From G963692885 sp964657395 (lineage in GTDB: Bacteria; Acidobacteriota; Terriglobia; Terriglobales; Acidobacteriaceae), in assembly GCA_964657395.1 (NCBI GenBank), contig CAZZUX010000014.1, positions 1 through 47,578 on the forward strand: a stretch of 47,578 bases of DNA, given 5' to 3'. The notes below the pieces were generated by a model. The model did not search any database. It was given only the letters and a program-made list of their open reading frames with translations, and had not been told where the DNA came from. Every line of letters starts with the position of its first letter. Position 1 is the first letter of the stretch. Shown here one piece after another: positions 1-7,408 of this stretch. The translations under genes were made by a program, and so were the position numbers.

Positions 1-3
1 CAC

Positions 4-43
4 AACTCCGGGTGCCCACCCTCGCGCAGCTAGGGTGGGTATC
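4..43 (+). repeat. REP-like hairpin repeat, copy 1
   Basis: Forty bases downstream of aspA begin with AACTCCGGGTGCCCACCCTC and end with AGGGTGGGTATC, so the CCACCCT and AGGGTGG arms can fold around CGCGCAGCT. Two further copies occur at 2254-2290 (same strand) and 35703-35742 (opposite strand), all in intergenic DNA. The copies share the core GGGTGCCC, then C(C/A)(A/T)CCTCGCGC and GGGTGGG. It may also act as the aspA terminator. Confidence 0.6.
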
Positions 44-80
44 CGAAAGCGATCCGCTTTCCTCAGCGAGACCGCCAGCC

Positions 81-1514
81 TTACCCTTTGACCTTCCTAT
101 CCCGCTCCTTAGCCGAATCCAGCGGATACTGCGGCTCCGTCATCCTCACCGGATCCAGGATCTCCGCAATCTCGGCCTCACTCAGCAACTGCTTCGACCG
201 CGCGATCTTGATAATCGATTCCCCCGTCGCCACCGACTCCTTCACAATCTCCGCCGCCTTCGCATACCCGATATAAGGATTCAGCGCCGTCGCCAGCGAC
301 ACCGTCGACTGCGCATAGTAGTTGCACCGCTCCTCATTCGCCGTAATCCCCGCAACGCAATAGCGATCAAATTGCCGCAGCATATTCGCGAGAATCGTCG
401 CACTCTGCAGCACACTGTACGCCATCGTCGGCATCATCACGTTCAGCTCCAGCTGCCCGCCCTGCACCGCCATCGCCACCGCCGTATCATTGCCCACTAC
501 CTGGAAGCTCACCATGGCCGCCAGCTCCGGCATCACCGGGTTGATCTTGCCCGGCATGATCGACGACCCCGGCTGCAGACTCGGCAGATAAATCTCCGCG
601 AAGCCCGTATTCGGTCCCGACGACAACAGCCGCACATCATTCGAGATGCGGATCACCTCCAGCGCCAGCCCGCGCAGAGAAGCACTCACATCCGCCATGC
701 ACGCATTCGATTGCATCGCCCAACGCATGTCGTCGGCCGGAGAAACCTGCTGTCCGGAAATCCGTGCCAGGTTCTCGACAGCCTTCACCCGGTAATCCGG
801 ATGCGTATTGATCCCCGTCCCCACAGCACTGCCGCCCAGACCCAGCTCTCTAAGCGAGTCCGATGCCAGCACGATAAACTTCTTTGCTTTCTCAACAGTC
901 AGCGCGTACGCCGCAAATTCCTGCCCCAGCCGGATCGGCACCGCATCCTGCATATGCGTGCGGCCCGACTTCATAATCCCGTCAAACTCCGCCGCCTTCT
1001 TCCGAAATGTAGCGGCCAGCCCATCCAGCACTGGGTACAGCGTCTCCAGGACCAGCAGCGTGCCGATACGCATACTTGTAGGGAACACATCATTCGTCGA
1101 CTGCCCGTAGTTCACATGGTCATTCGGATGGACCTTCGCATACTCGCCCAGCTTGCCGCCAAGAATCTCGTTCGCCCGGTTCGCGATCACCTCGTTGGTA
1201 TTCATGTGCAGGCTCACACCGGCACCGGCCTGAAACACATCGACCACGAACTGCTCGTTCCACTTGCCGTCGATGACTTCCTGCGCCGCCTGGATGATCG
1301 CATCGGCGCGATCATCTTCGATCAGCTGCAGCGACTTGTTCGCTTCCGCAGCAGCCCGCTTCACCATCCCCAGCGCGCGAATCAGCAGCGGATGCGCCCG
1401 CATGCCGGAGATCGGATAATTCTCAACCGCGCGAACCGTCTGTGCGCCGTAATACGCGCCTTCCGGAACTTCCACAAAGCCAAGCGAATCTTTTTCCTTG
1501 CGAACAGCAGGCAT
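81..1514 (-). CDS. aspA: Aspartate ammonia-lyase
   Basis: Encodes a 477-residue cytoplasmic member of the aspartase/fumarase superfamily, which interconverts L-aspartate with fumarate and ammonia. The superfamily signature GSSIMPGKINPVMPE is present, with the earlier conserved stretches GRTHMQDAVPIRLGQEF and STNDVFPTSMRIG. The pattern around NANE-like 'MNTNEVIANRANEILGG' and 'GQLELNVMMP' follows bacterial aspartases of the Bacillus type more closely than FumC, so aspartase is preferred over class II fumarase. I place the start at the ATG at 1514 because AAGGAG lies eight bases before it; a GTG three codons upstream is also possible. The gene stands alone, with a hairpin repeat just past its stop. 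Its template-strand composition is C-rich on plus, opposite to genes beyond 6 kb. Confidence 0.9.
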   Translation of the reverse strand: MPAVRKEKDSLGFVEVPEGAYYGAQTVRAVENYPISGMRAHPLLIRALGMVKRAAAEANKSLQLIEDDRADAIIQAAQEVIDGKWNEQFVVDVFQAGAGVSLHMNTNEVIANRANEILGGKLGEYAKVHPNDHVNYGQSTNDVFPTSMRIGTLLVLETLYPVLDGLAATFRKKAAEFDGIMKSGRTHMQDAVPIRLGQEFAAYALTVEKAKKFIVLASDSLRELGLGGSAVGTGINTHPDYRVKAVENLARISGQQVSPADDMRWAMQSNACMADVSASLRGLALEVIRISNDVRLLSSGPNTGFAEIYLPSLQPGSSIMPGKINPVMPELAAMVSFQVVGNDTAVAMAVQGGQLELNVMMPTMAYSVLQSATILANMLRQFDRYCVAGITANEERCNYYAQSTVSLATALNPYIGYAKAAEIVKESVATGESIIKIARSKQLLSEAEIAEILDPVRMTEPQYPLDSAKERDRKVKG

Positions 1515-1630
1515 GCCAACCACTCCTTAAGTTTTTAGGCGCGACGATGCCGTGGCGTTACTCAAGCACACCCAAATCACGCGCCAGTTAGTCAGTATAG
1601 AAGGCAGATGCCGTCGTGGTCTGGACCGGC

Positions 1631-2176
1631 CTATTCAGCTACCAGCTGCTGTTCCTTCAGCGACTCGGCAAGATTCTCCGCCACCGCCTCAATCGAAGTA
1701 TGCTGGCTTAGCTCACGCACCTCTTCGTTATCCGCAATGCGCGACAGGCCGATCTTCCGCGCAATCTCCCGCTGCACCCCGAGCGAGACTGTAATCTCCT
1801 TCTCTGTCAGCAGCAGGATCTGCAGGATCAGGTGATCGCGCTCGTCCGACCGGCGGCCCAGCCGTTGCTGCCGCATCAGGATAAAACTGGCGAGGAAGAT
1901 CGCTTCCATCGCGACCAGGGTGTCGAGCAGATTGTAGGGAAAAGGATCGAACTGCCGAATATGGCCGACGTGCACCGAGTTAACAAGAACCCATCCGGCA
2001 AACCACAGCAAGTGCACGACGACAAACGTCAGACTGCCCACCCACGCACCGATCGAGTCGCCCAGCCGTTCGGAAAAGGTGCGCCGCTCCAGGAACTCCT
2101 GCTCGTGGCGAACGATAAGGTCGATGTGGTCCCGGATGTGAGAAGGCGTCTGCTGCACGATCACCTGGTCTGGCAA
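1631..2176 (-). CDS. DUF1003 membrane protein
   Basis: A 181-residue protein with the DUF1003 layout: a charged N-terminus, two closely spaced membrane segments (about residues 44-68, FVVVHLLWFAGWVLVNS, and 83-103 around LDTLVAMEAIFLASFILM), then the conserved RQQRLGRRSDERD segment. The C-terminal half is a soluble, Glu-rich helical tail ending AESLKEQQLVAE. The family is widespread and of unknown function; members sit in the inner membrane. It is transcribed towards aspA with a gap of about 115 bases, so cotranscription is possible but not shown. No catalytic motif is visible. Confidence 0.85.
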   Translation of the reverse strand: MPDQVIVQQTPSHIRDHIDLIVRHEQEFLERRTFSERLGDSIGAWVGSLTFVVVHLLWFAGWVLVNSVHVGHIRQFDPFPYNLLDTLVAMEAIFLASFILMRQQRLGRRSDERDHLILQILLLTEKEITVSLGVQREIARKIGLSRIADNEEVRELSQHTSIEAVAENLAESLKEQQLVAE

Positions 2177-2253
2177 GTCCCGGGGGATCGGACTGCCTCC
2201 TCCAGTATAAAGAATTCATAAAGAGCTTCCAGCCCGAAGCAGCGGTCATCACA

Positions 2254-2290
2254 AACTCGGGTGCCCCATCCTCGCGCGGCTGGGGTGGGC
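2254..2290 (+). repeat. REP-like hairpin repeat, copy 2
   Basis: The element starts AACTCGGGTGCCCCATCCTC and continues CGCGCGGCTGGGGTGGGC, matching copy 1 at 4-43 with a few substitutions, including paired changes that keep the stem. It lies in the 245-base divergent gap between the DUF1003 gene and moeA. Confidence 0.6.
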
Positions 2291-2421
2291 CTTCGCGCTG
2301 CGCGAACCGCACTTCCCGGCCAGAGCGAACTATTCCGATGAGGCGAGTCAAAGGATCCCTGACAAACCAAAAGCACGAAGCGCCTGTGCCCGTTTCGCTA
2401 GTACCGTAAACTTCCCCCAGC

Positions 2422-3675
2422 ATGGTCATCGAAGACGTTGTACTCGACTACCCGGAAGCCTGGCGCCTCGTCGCCGCCCACGCAGCAAAGCTGATCAAGC
2501 TTCCCACAGAGACAGTCGCGATCCAACACGCAGCAGGCCGCTGCCTCGCCGCCGACATCCACGCCGATCGCGATCAGCCGCCCTTCCACCGCTCCACTCG
2601 CGACGGCTTCGCCATGCGCGCGGCCGACGCGCAACTCGAATCGCTGAAAGTGATCGGCCAGCTTCGCGCAGGCGAGCCGCCCTTCGCCGGGACCGTCCAA
2701 CCCGGAGAAGCAGTCGAGATCATGACCGGCGCCCCCATGCCGAACGGAGCAGACGCAGTGCTGATGATCGAGCATGTCGGTGTCACCCACTTGGGACCAC
2801 CGGGTATCAGTGCAGTTTCCATCAACCCGAAGCCAGGCCGCTCCCTGCAGCCCGGCGAAAACGTGGTGCCGGCCGGCGCCGAAGCAAAGGCCGGGGGCAC
2901 CCTCGTTGCGAAAGGTACGCGCCTGCTGGCCATGCACATTGGGGCCGCAGTGTCCGCTGGCGTCACAGAAGTTGAGGTGTACACAAAGCCACGCGTCGCC
3001 ATCCTCGCCACCGGCGATGAACTGGTAGAGCCCGGCCAGCCGCTGACTGACTACCAGATCCGCAACTCCAACAGCTACTCCCTCGCAGCGCAGGTTGAGC
3101 GCGCCGGCGGACTGGCCATGCGCCTGCCCATCGTGCGCGACTCCATGCTCGGTCTTCAATCCGCGATTGCAGAAGCAGTCCAGGCTGACCTGGTCCTGCT
3201 TTCGGGCGGCGTCTCCATGGGCAAGTTCGATTTCGTCGAGCGGGTCCTTGTGACCCTCGACGCCGAGCTTCTGTTCACTGGCGTGCGCATCCAGCCCGGC
3301 AAGCCACTGGTCTTCGGCCATTTTCCGGCTGCAGCAAAATACTTCTTCGGCCTGCCCGGCAATCCTGTCTCCACCATGGTCACCTTCGCACTCTTCGCGG
3401 CGCCGCTACTGCGTGCACTTGGAGGCGAGCAAGCCGCGAAGCCGCTGTTTGCACAGGCCCGGCTGGTCGATGCCTTTACGCACAAAGGCGGCACCACGCG
3501 CTTCCTTCCTGCTGTACTGGCATCCGACTGGCAGGGTGCGACCGTGCAGATGGTGGCCTGGCAGGGTTCGGGCGACGTAGCCGCAACTGCCCGCGCAAAC
3601 TGCTTCGCAGTCATCCCGCCTGACCGGGAACACATCGAGTCCGGGGCGCCTGTCGCAGTATTGCTCGAAGCTTAG
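2422..3675 (+). CDS. moeA: Molybdopterin molybdotransferase MoeA
   Basis: A 417-residue cytosolic enzyme that inserts molybdate into adenylylated molybdopterin in the last step of molybdenum cofactor synthesis. All MoeA parts are present in order: N-terminal linker and beta-barrel with DRDQPPFHRSTRDGFAMRA (about residues 50-68), EIMTGAPMPNGADAVLMIEH, the MoCF-binding domain with ILATGDELV and LLSGGVSMGKFDFVE (about 260-275), GLPGNPVSTMV, and the C-terminal beta domain. The length is normal for the family. The ATG at 2422 is preceded by only a weak ribosome-binding sequence. moaC follows after a 220-base gap that holds the parS cluster, so the two moco genes are close but probably not a tight operon. 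Confidence 0.93.
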   Translation: MVIEDVVLDYPEAWRLVAAHAAKLIKLPTETVAIQHAAGRCLAADIHADRDQPPFHRSTRDGFAMRAADAQLESLKVIGQLRAGEPPFAGTVQPGEAVEIMTGAPMPNGADAVLMIEHVGVTHLGPPGISAVSINPKPGRSLQPGENVVPAGAEAKAGGTLVAKGTRLLAMHIGAAVSAGVTEVEVYTKPRVAILATGDELVEPGQPLTDYQIRNSNSYSLAAQVERAGGLAMRLPIVRDSMLGLQSAIAEAVQADLVLLSGGVSMGKFDFVERVLVTLDAELLFTGVRIQPGKPLVFGHFPAAAKYFFGLPGNPVSTMVTFALFAAPLLRALGGEQAAKPLFAQARLVDAFTHKGGTTRFLPAVLASDWQGATVQMVAWQGSGDVAATARANCFAVIPPDREHIESGAPVAVLLEA

Positions 3676-3774
3676 CCCGCCTTATCACAAACACCGCAAT
3701 CATCCGGCACCTCTGCTGGAAAGACCGTAGGCTTTCATCTCATCTCCGCCATTCGTCGCCGACTCTGATCAAAA

Positions 3775-3847
3775 TGTTCCACGTGGAACAATCTGCTGCA
3801 AAATGTTCCACGTGGAACAATCCACCCAAATTGTTCCACGTGGAACA
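3775..3847. promoter_or_regulatory. parS: parS cluster: three ParB-binding sites
   Basis: Three identical perfect palindromes TGTTCCACGTGGAACA occupy 3775-3790, 3804-3819 and 3832-3847, spaced 29 and 28 bases start to start. This is the chromosomal parS centromere sequence: it differs from the Bacillus consensus TGTTTCACGTGAAACA by one symmetrical substitution and matches the GTTCCACGTGGAAC form used by Pseudomonas and others. ParB nucleates on such sites for chromosome segregation, normally close to the origin. No parA or parB gene is in this window. The middle site contains an ATG that opens a frame into moaC, which is almost certainly not the translation start. Confidence 0.93.
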
Positions 3848-3895
3848 ATTGGTACTTCTGCGAACCGGGTTTCACAACACTGCTACGCTTGGAAG

Positions 3896-4363
3896 ATGAC
3901 CGACCAGCTATCGCATTTCGATGAGACCGGCCGCGCGCGCATGGTGGATGTTAGTAGTAAGCAACTAACGCGGCGCGAAGCAGAAGCCTCCGCATTCGTC
4001 CAGCTTTCGCCAGCCGTTCTTGCCGCATTGCCACAGAATCCCAAAGGAAATCCGCTCGAAGTTGCCCGTTTTGCAGGGATCCAGGCAGCCAAGCGCACTT
4101 CGGAATTGATCCCGCTGTGCCACCCCTTGCCTCTTAGTTTTGTGGATGTTACGGCCACAGTTACGAATGACGGAGTGGCGATCCGTGCAATAGCAGCAAC
4201 GACAGGTCCGACCGGCGTCGAAATGGAAGCCCTGACCGCGGCCTCCATCGCCGCGCTCACCATTTATGACATGTGCAAAGCCCTGGATAAAGGAATCGTC
4301 ATCCAGAACATACAACTCGAAAAAAAGTCAGGCGGAAAGTCCGGAGACTACCAGCGCGGATAA
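3896..4363 (+). CDS. moaC: Cyclic pyranopterin monophosphate synthase MoaC
   Basis: A 155-residue cytosolic enzyme that, after MoaA, converts 3',8-cyclo-GTP to cyclic pyranopterin monophosphate in molybdenum cofactor synthesis. The family signatures KRTSELIPLCHPLPLS, PTGVEMEALTAASIAALTIYDMCKA and the C-terminal KKSGGKSG are present. I choose the ATG at 3896 because the product MTDQLSHFDETGRARMVDVS aligns with the N-terminus of known MoaC proteins. An in-frame ATG at 3803 would add 31 residues encoded mainly by parS sites (MFHVEQ...VPRGT) and is rejected. It ends eight bases before the convergent DinB-like gene. Confidence 0.93.
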   Translation: MTDQLSHFDETGRARMVDVSSKQLTRREAEASAFVQLSPAVLAALPQNPKGNPLEVARFAGIQAAKRTSELIPLCHPLPLSFVDVTATVTNDGVAIRAIAATTGPTGVEMEALTAASIAALTIYDMCKALDKGIVIQNIQLEKKSGGKSGDYQRG

Positions 4364-4371
4364 TCCGCCAC

Positions 4372-4926
4372 TCAGACTTCGTCCTCTTCTTCCGGAGCCA
4401 CGCTCGCTTTCCGAGTCTCCATGCAGAAGGACAGGAAGCTGACTTCGGCCGGCTTGGTGCCAGTGCTGCGAACAGCGCTGACAATCTGGCCGCGGGTATG
4501 CACGCCGTGGCTGGTCAGCTGCAGCAGCATCTCCCACAATGGCAGCGACGAGTTCAGGCCGCTCGGCAGAGAAAACGGCACCTCGGTGACAAACGCTTCA
4601 TCCGTAAGCGTATCGAGGTAAGCGCTGGTCGCCTCGTCAATCTCCTGCCAGCGGGATTCTGCCGCAACCGGATCCGGCATCGGGCTGCCATTGCGCACGA
4701 TGTCGATGGCCTCGGCGAGCCCGGCGCTCCCGCTCAAAAACGTAATCCAAGATTGCTGGACCAGCAGCAGGTGCGAAACAGTCGAAGCAATCGAACCATT
4801 GCCACTGCAGGGCGTTCCGGAGTATTGCTCAGCCGACAGGCTCTTCAGCGAATCGAGCAGCTTTTCATTTGCCCAGCGGTTGTGAGCAAACTGTACTTTG
4901 GCCATCGAGAGTGCGGCTTCAATCAT
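4372..4926 (-). CDS. DinB-like four-helix protein
   Basis: A 184-residue protein of the DinB/YfiT (DUF664-like) four-helix-bundle fold. The N-terminus (FAHNRWANEKLLDSLKSLS), the middle segment with SIASTVSHLLLVQQSWITFL (first metal-ligand-type histidine) and the C-terminal TSHGVHTRGQIVSAVR (second histidine pair) fit the family's three-histidine metal site. Members include thiol-dependent S-transferases and stress proteins of unknown role; the exact activity cannot be read here. The tail KASVAPEEEDEV is acidic. The gene runs convergently into moaC with no room for a separate terminator. Confidence 0.8.
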   Translation of the reverse strand: MIEAALSMAKVQFAHNRWANEKLLDSLKSLSAEQYSGTPCSGNGSIASTVSHLLLVQQSWITFLSGSAGLAEAIDIVRNGSPMPDPVAAESRWQEIDEATSAYLDTLTDEAFVTEVPFSLPSGLNSSLPLWEMLLQLTSHGVHTRGQIVSAVRSTGTKPAEVSFLSFCMETRKASVAPEEEDEV

Positions 4927-5083
4927 GGCGAGAGTCTAGCAGTCTCACTTGCCGGTTTGCAGCAACTTTGCATGAATCGGTCATGAATGGTGGACCTGCC
5001 CGCGCTGCCGGTTGACTGTGACCGGTACCGCACCTAGAGTGGAATGGTTTCGCGTGAAGCGTTTTCTCCGGAGGATAACCACT

Positions 5084-6313
5084 TTGTCATTCGATCGCGT
5101 ACGTCTGTCTGCCCGCCGCCTGCAAGCGGTTCTGTCAGGGTTCGTCTTTGCCGCCATGACGTTTGCTGCTGTTACAAATCTGCAGGCGCAGGCCGCATTG
5201 ACGCCGCCCATGGGCTGGAACAGCTGGAACCATTTTGCTGACAAGGTGACAGACAAGGACGTGCGCGCCGCAGCCGATGCACTGGTCTCCAGCGGTCTGA
5301 AGGATGCCGGCTACATATATGTAAATATCGATGACACCTGGGAAGCCGCATCCCGCAATGCCAACGGCGAAATTCAGACCAACGAAAAGTTTCCCGACAT
5401 GAAGGCACTGGCCGACTACGTGCACAGCAAAGGCCTAAAGCTCGGCATCTACTCCTCCCCCGGGCCGCAGACCTGTGCCCGCTACCTGGGCAGCTACCAG
5501 CACGAAGAACAGGATGCCAAGACGTATGCGGCCTGGGGCATCGACTATCTGAAATACGACCTCTGCGGTTTCAGATCGATCATGCACCAGCAGGCAGGCG
5601 ATGATCACAACGCCCAGGCCACGAAGATGATGAAGGACGCCTACGAGAAGATGCACCAGGCCCTGCTCGCAACCGGCCGGCCGATCGTCTACAGCCTGTG
5701 CCAGTACGGGTGGGCTGATGTGTGGACGTGGGGCCCTCAGGTAGGCGGCAACCTGTGGCGCACTACCGGCGATATCGACGACACATACAAGCGTATGGCT
5801 GAGATCGGATTCGGCCAGGCAGGTTTGTCAAAGTATGCCTCGCCCGGACACTGGAACGATCCCGACATGCTCGAAGTCGGCAACGGCGGCATGACGAGCG
5901 ACGAGTACCGGACGCATATGAGCCTGTGGGCCATCCTGGCCGCGCCACTGCTGGCTGGAAACGACCTGTCGAAGATGTCCGACGACACCCTCGCGATCCT
6001 AAAGAACAAGGATGTGGTCGCCATCGACCAGGATCCGCTCGGCAAGCAGGGCGAGCAGGTGGAAGCCGTGCAGAGCCGGGTCAACGGCCTTAAGTATTAC
6101 GAGATCTGGTCACGCCAGCTGGAGCATGGCAAGGCCGTGGCGTTATTCAACCGCAGCGAGAATGCCGGGCCGGTGACACTGAAGCTGGCAGATGTGGGTG
6201 TGAAGTCCGGCGCGCATGCGAAAGATGTGTGGAGCGGTAAAGACGTGACGCTGAAGGACGGATACACGGCGAATGTTGCGGCACATGGCGTGGTGCTGTT
6301 GAAGGTTGACTAA
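5084..6313 (+). CDS. Secreted GH27 alpha-galactosidase
   Basis: A 409-residue exported glycoside hydrolase that releases terminal alpha-linked galactose (or a related sugar) from oligosaccharides and hemicelluloses. The mature protein starts near ALTPPMGWNSWNHFA, the classical GH27 opening, followed by YVNIDDTWE, the nucleophile region YLKYDLCG (Asp about residue 159) and HWNDPDMLEVGN carrying the acid/base aspartate (about 260). A C-terminal beta-sandwich domain ends the protein. I place the start at TTG 5084: CCGGAGG lies nine bases upstream, and the product then begins with an Arg-rich n-region and a hydrophobic stretch (AVLSGFVFAAMTFAAV) ending at LQAQA, a good signal peptide. An upstream TTG at 5012 would bury that signal. 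It stands alone. Confidence 0.9.
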   Translation: MSFDRVRLSARRLQAVLSGFVFAAMTFAAVTNLQAQAALTPPMGWNSWNHFADKVTDKDVRAAADALVSSGLKDAGYIYVNIDDTWEAASRNANGEIQTNEKFPDMKALADYVHSKGLKLGIYSSPGPQTCARYLGSYQHEEQDAKTYAAWGIDYLKYDLCGFRSIMHQQAGDDHNAQATKMMKDAYEKMHQALLATGRPIVYSLCQYGWADVWTWGPQVGGNLWRTTGDIDDTYKRMAEIGFGQAGLSKYASPGHWNDPDMLEVGNGGMTSDEYRTHMSLWAILAAPLLAGNDLSKMSDDTLAILKNKDVVAIDQDPLGKQGEQVEAVQSRVNGLKYYEIWSRQLEHGKAVALFNRSENAGPVTLKLADVGVKSGAHAKDVWSGKDVTLKDGYTANVAAHGVVLLKVD

Positions 6314-6424
6314 TAAGCGGAATCACCCGTTCAGTGTAGGCAATGAGCTTTCTGGGGACGTCATCTACAGAGCAGGTAATGTTCCCCGGTGCTTACTTAT
6401 GACACCTGGCATCGAGGAGAAATT

Positions 6425-6937
6425 ATGATGGCTGGCATGAATGCACGATCAATCCGCAATGCTGTTGTGACTGCCATGCTGACGCTTTCCCTTCCGGCTG
6501 CATTTGCCAACAAGCACGAGAAGGCGCCGAAGCCCGACAAGGAACTGGCCAAGTATGCCGGTGAGTACAACGGTGAGACGCGCACCAAGACCGAATCGCT
6601 GAGCCAGAGCGAGATGCAGGACTTCTCGCTGAAGCATCACAGCATGAGTCTGAGCCTGGGAGCGGATGGAACGGCGACCGTGTCGCAGAGCCCGCACGGG
6701 GACGACGAGGTGACGTCATTCGGTCATTTCAAGGTATCGGGTGGCCAGCTGACAATCACCTTTGATCCGCTGCCGAACGACAAGGGCACACCGTCGCCGA
6801 TGGTGTTCTCCACCGGCCACAGTGAGCTGACCGCCGTGACCTACGACCATGCGCTTTGGGGCAACTTGCCGCCGCCGCCGATGAAGCGCGGAGGCGACCA
6901 GAAGCCCAGCCCGGCGAGCAAGCGCGGCTCAAACTAA
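6425..6937 (+). CDS. Small secreted protein, unknown function
   Basis: About 170 residues. A strong GAGGAGA at 6414-6420 decides the start at one of two adjacent ATGs (6425 or 6428), not the ATG at 6389. The product has a signal peptide (RNAVVTAMLTLSLPAAFANK) and a mature domain that begins DKELAKYAGEYNGETRT and alternates short polar beta strands, like small secreted beta-barrel or lipocalin-like proteins. The end is low-complexity and basic (LPPPPMKRGGDQKPSPASK). I do not recognise a named family. It follows the alpha-galactosidase by about 110 bases and may share its transcript. Confidence 0.75.
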   Translation: MMAGMNARSIRNAVVTAMLTLSLPAAFANKHEKAPKPDKELAKYAGEYNGETRTKTESLSQSEMQDFSLKHHSMSLSLGADGTATVSQSPHGDDEVTSFGHFKVSGGQLTITFDPLPNDKGTPSPMVFSTGHSELTAVTYDHALWGNLPPPPMKRGGDQKPSPASKRGSN

Positions 6938-6959
6938 GAAAAGGCTGAGTGAATAATGC

Positions 6960-6989
6960 AGGCCGGCACCGAAAATGCCGGCCTCTTTC
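6960..6989. terminator. Bidirectional intrinsic terminator
   Basis: AGGCCGGCA (6960-6968) and TGCCGGCCT (6976-6984) form a perfect nine-base-pair stem with a seven-base loop, followed by CTTTC. It lies between the end of the secreted-protein gene and the convergent small gene at 6996. Confidence 0.8.
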
Positions 6990-6995
6990 ATTGTG

Positions 6996-7244
6996 TCAGC
7001 TGCCGTAATGGCGGCCTTCGGCGGCCTGTCCACAGGCGACGCTGAGTGGATGGTCGCTCTCCACCGGCTGGAAGGTGCGACGGAAAAACGAATCGTCAAC
7101 CACGTAGCACTCGCCGTTCTCTCCCCGAATGATCCACTCGCCGCGCCGAACATGGCGGAAGCCGTTGTCTGCTGCGATGGTAGTGTCGGATCTGGACTGG
7201 TTGGCGTCTACTACCAATGGCCGTGATGTCTGGAATGCGCTCAT
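6996..7244 (-). CDS. Small conserved-type protein, unknown function
   Basis: An 82-residue reading frame on the minus strand with AGAGG four bases before its ATG. The centre, RRGEWIIRGENGECYVVDDS and the following FFRRTFQPVE, follows the P-G-[DE]-[WY]-[IV]-V-x-G-x-[DN]-G-E-x-Y-P-x-x-x-x-x-F-x-x-[TS]-[YF] pattern of small beta-strand proteins that occur in many soil bacteria. No enzyme function is known to me. It has no signal peptide or membrane segment. The hairpin at 6960-6984 terminates it. Confidence 0.65.
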   Translation of the reverse strand: MSAFQTSRPLVVDANQSRSDTTIAADNGFRHVRRGEWIIRGENGECYVVDDSFFRRTFQPVESDHPLSVACGQAAEGRHYGS

Positions 7245-7408
7245 ACGTCCTCTTGCCGGTAACTTGCCGGTGTTTTTATTCCAAATCCCAGCCCATAAGA
7301 ATCAGGAACGGAATATGTAAGCGGTTCGTAAGCCGATTCGGGAAGCGGCAACAAAGGGGCGAACAAATAGCGACAGGACTCCCTGTTTCGGCGATACACT
7401 AGCTCTTC

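Noticed and set aside
12..1538. A 508-codon plus-strand frame opposite aspA
   Set aside because: It is rich in Arg, His and Pro with no domain, the usual antisense shadow of a high-GC gene.
5012..5083. Earlier TTG start for the GH27 gene
   Set aside because: No ribosome-binding site, and it would place 24 extra residues before the signal peptide; TTG 5084 has CCGGAGG at ideal distance.
3676..5083. An oriC with DnaA boxes
   Set aside because: I looked for TTATCCACA-type boxes and an AT-rich stretch and found none, so only origin proximity is claimed.
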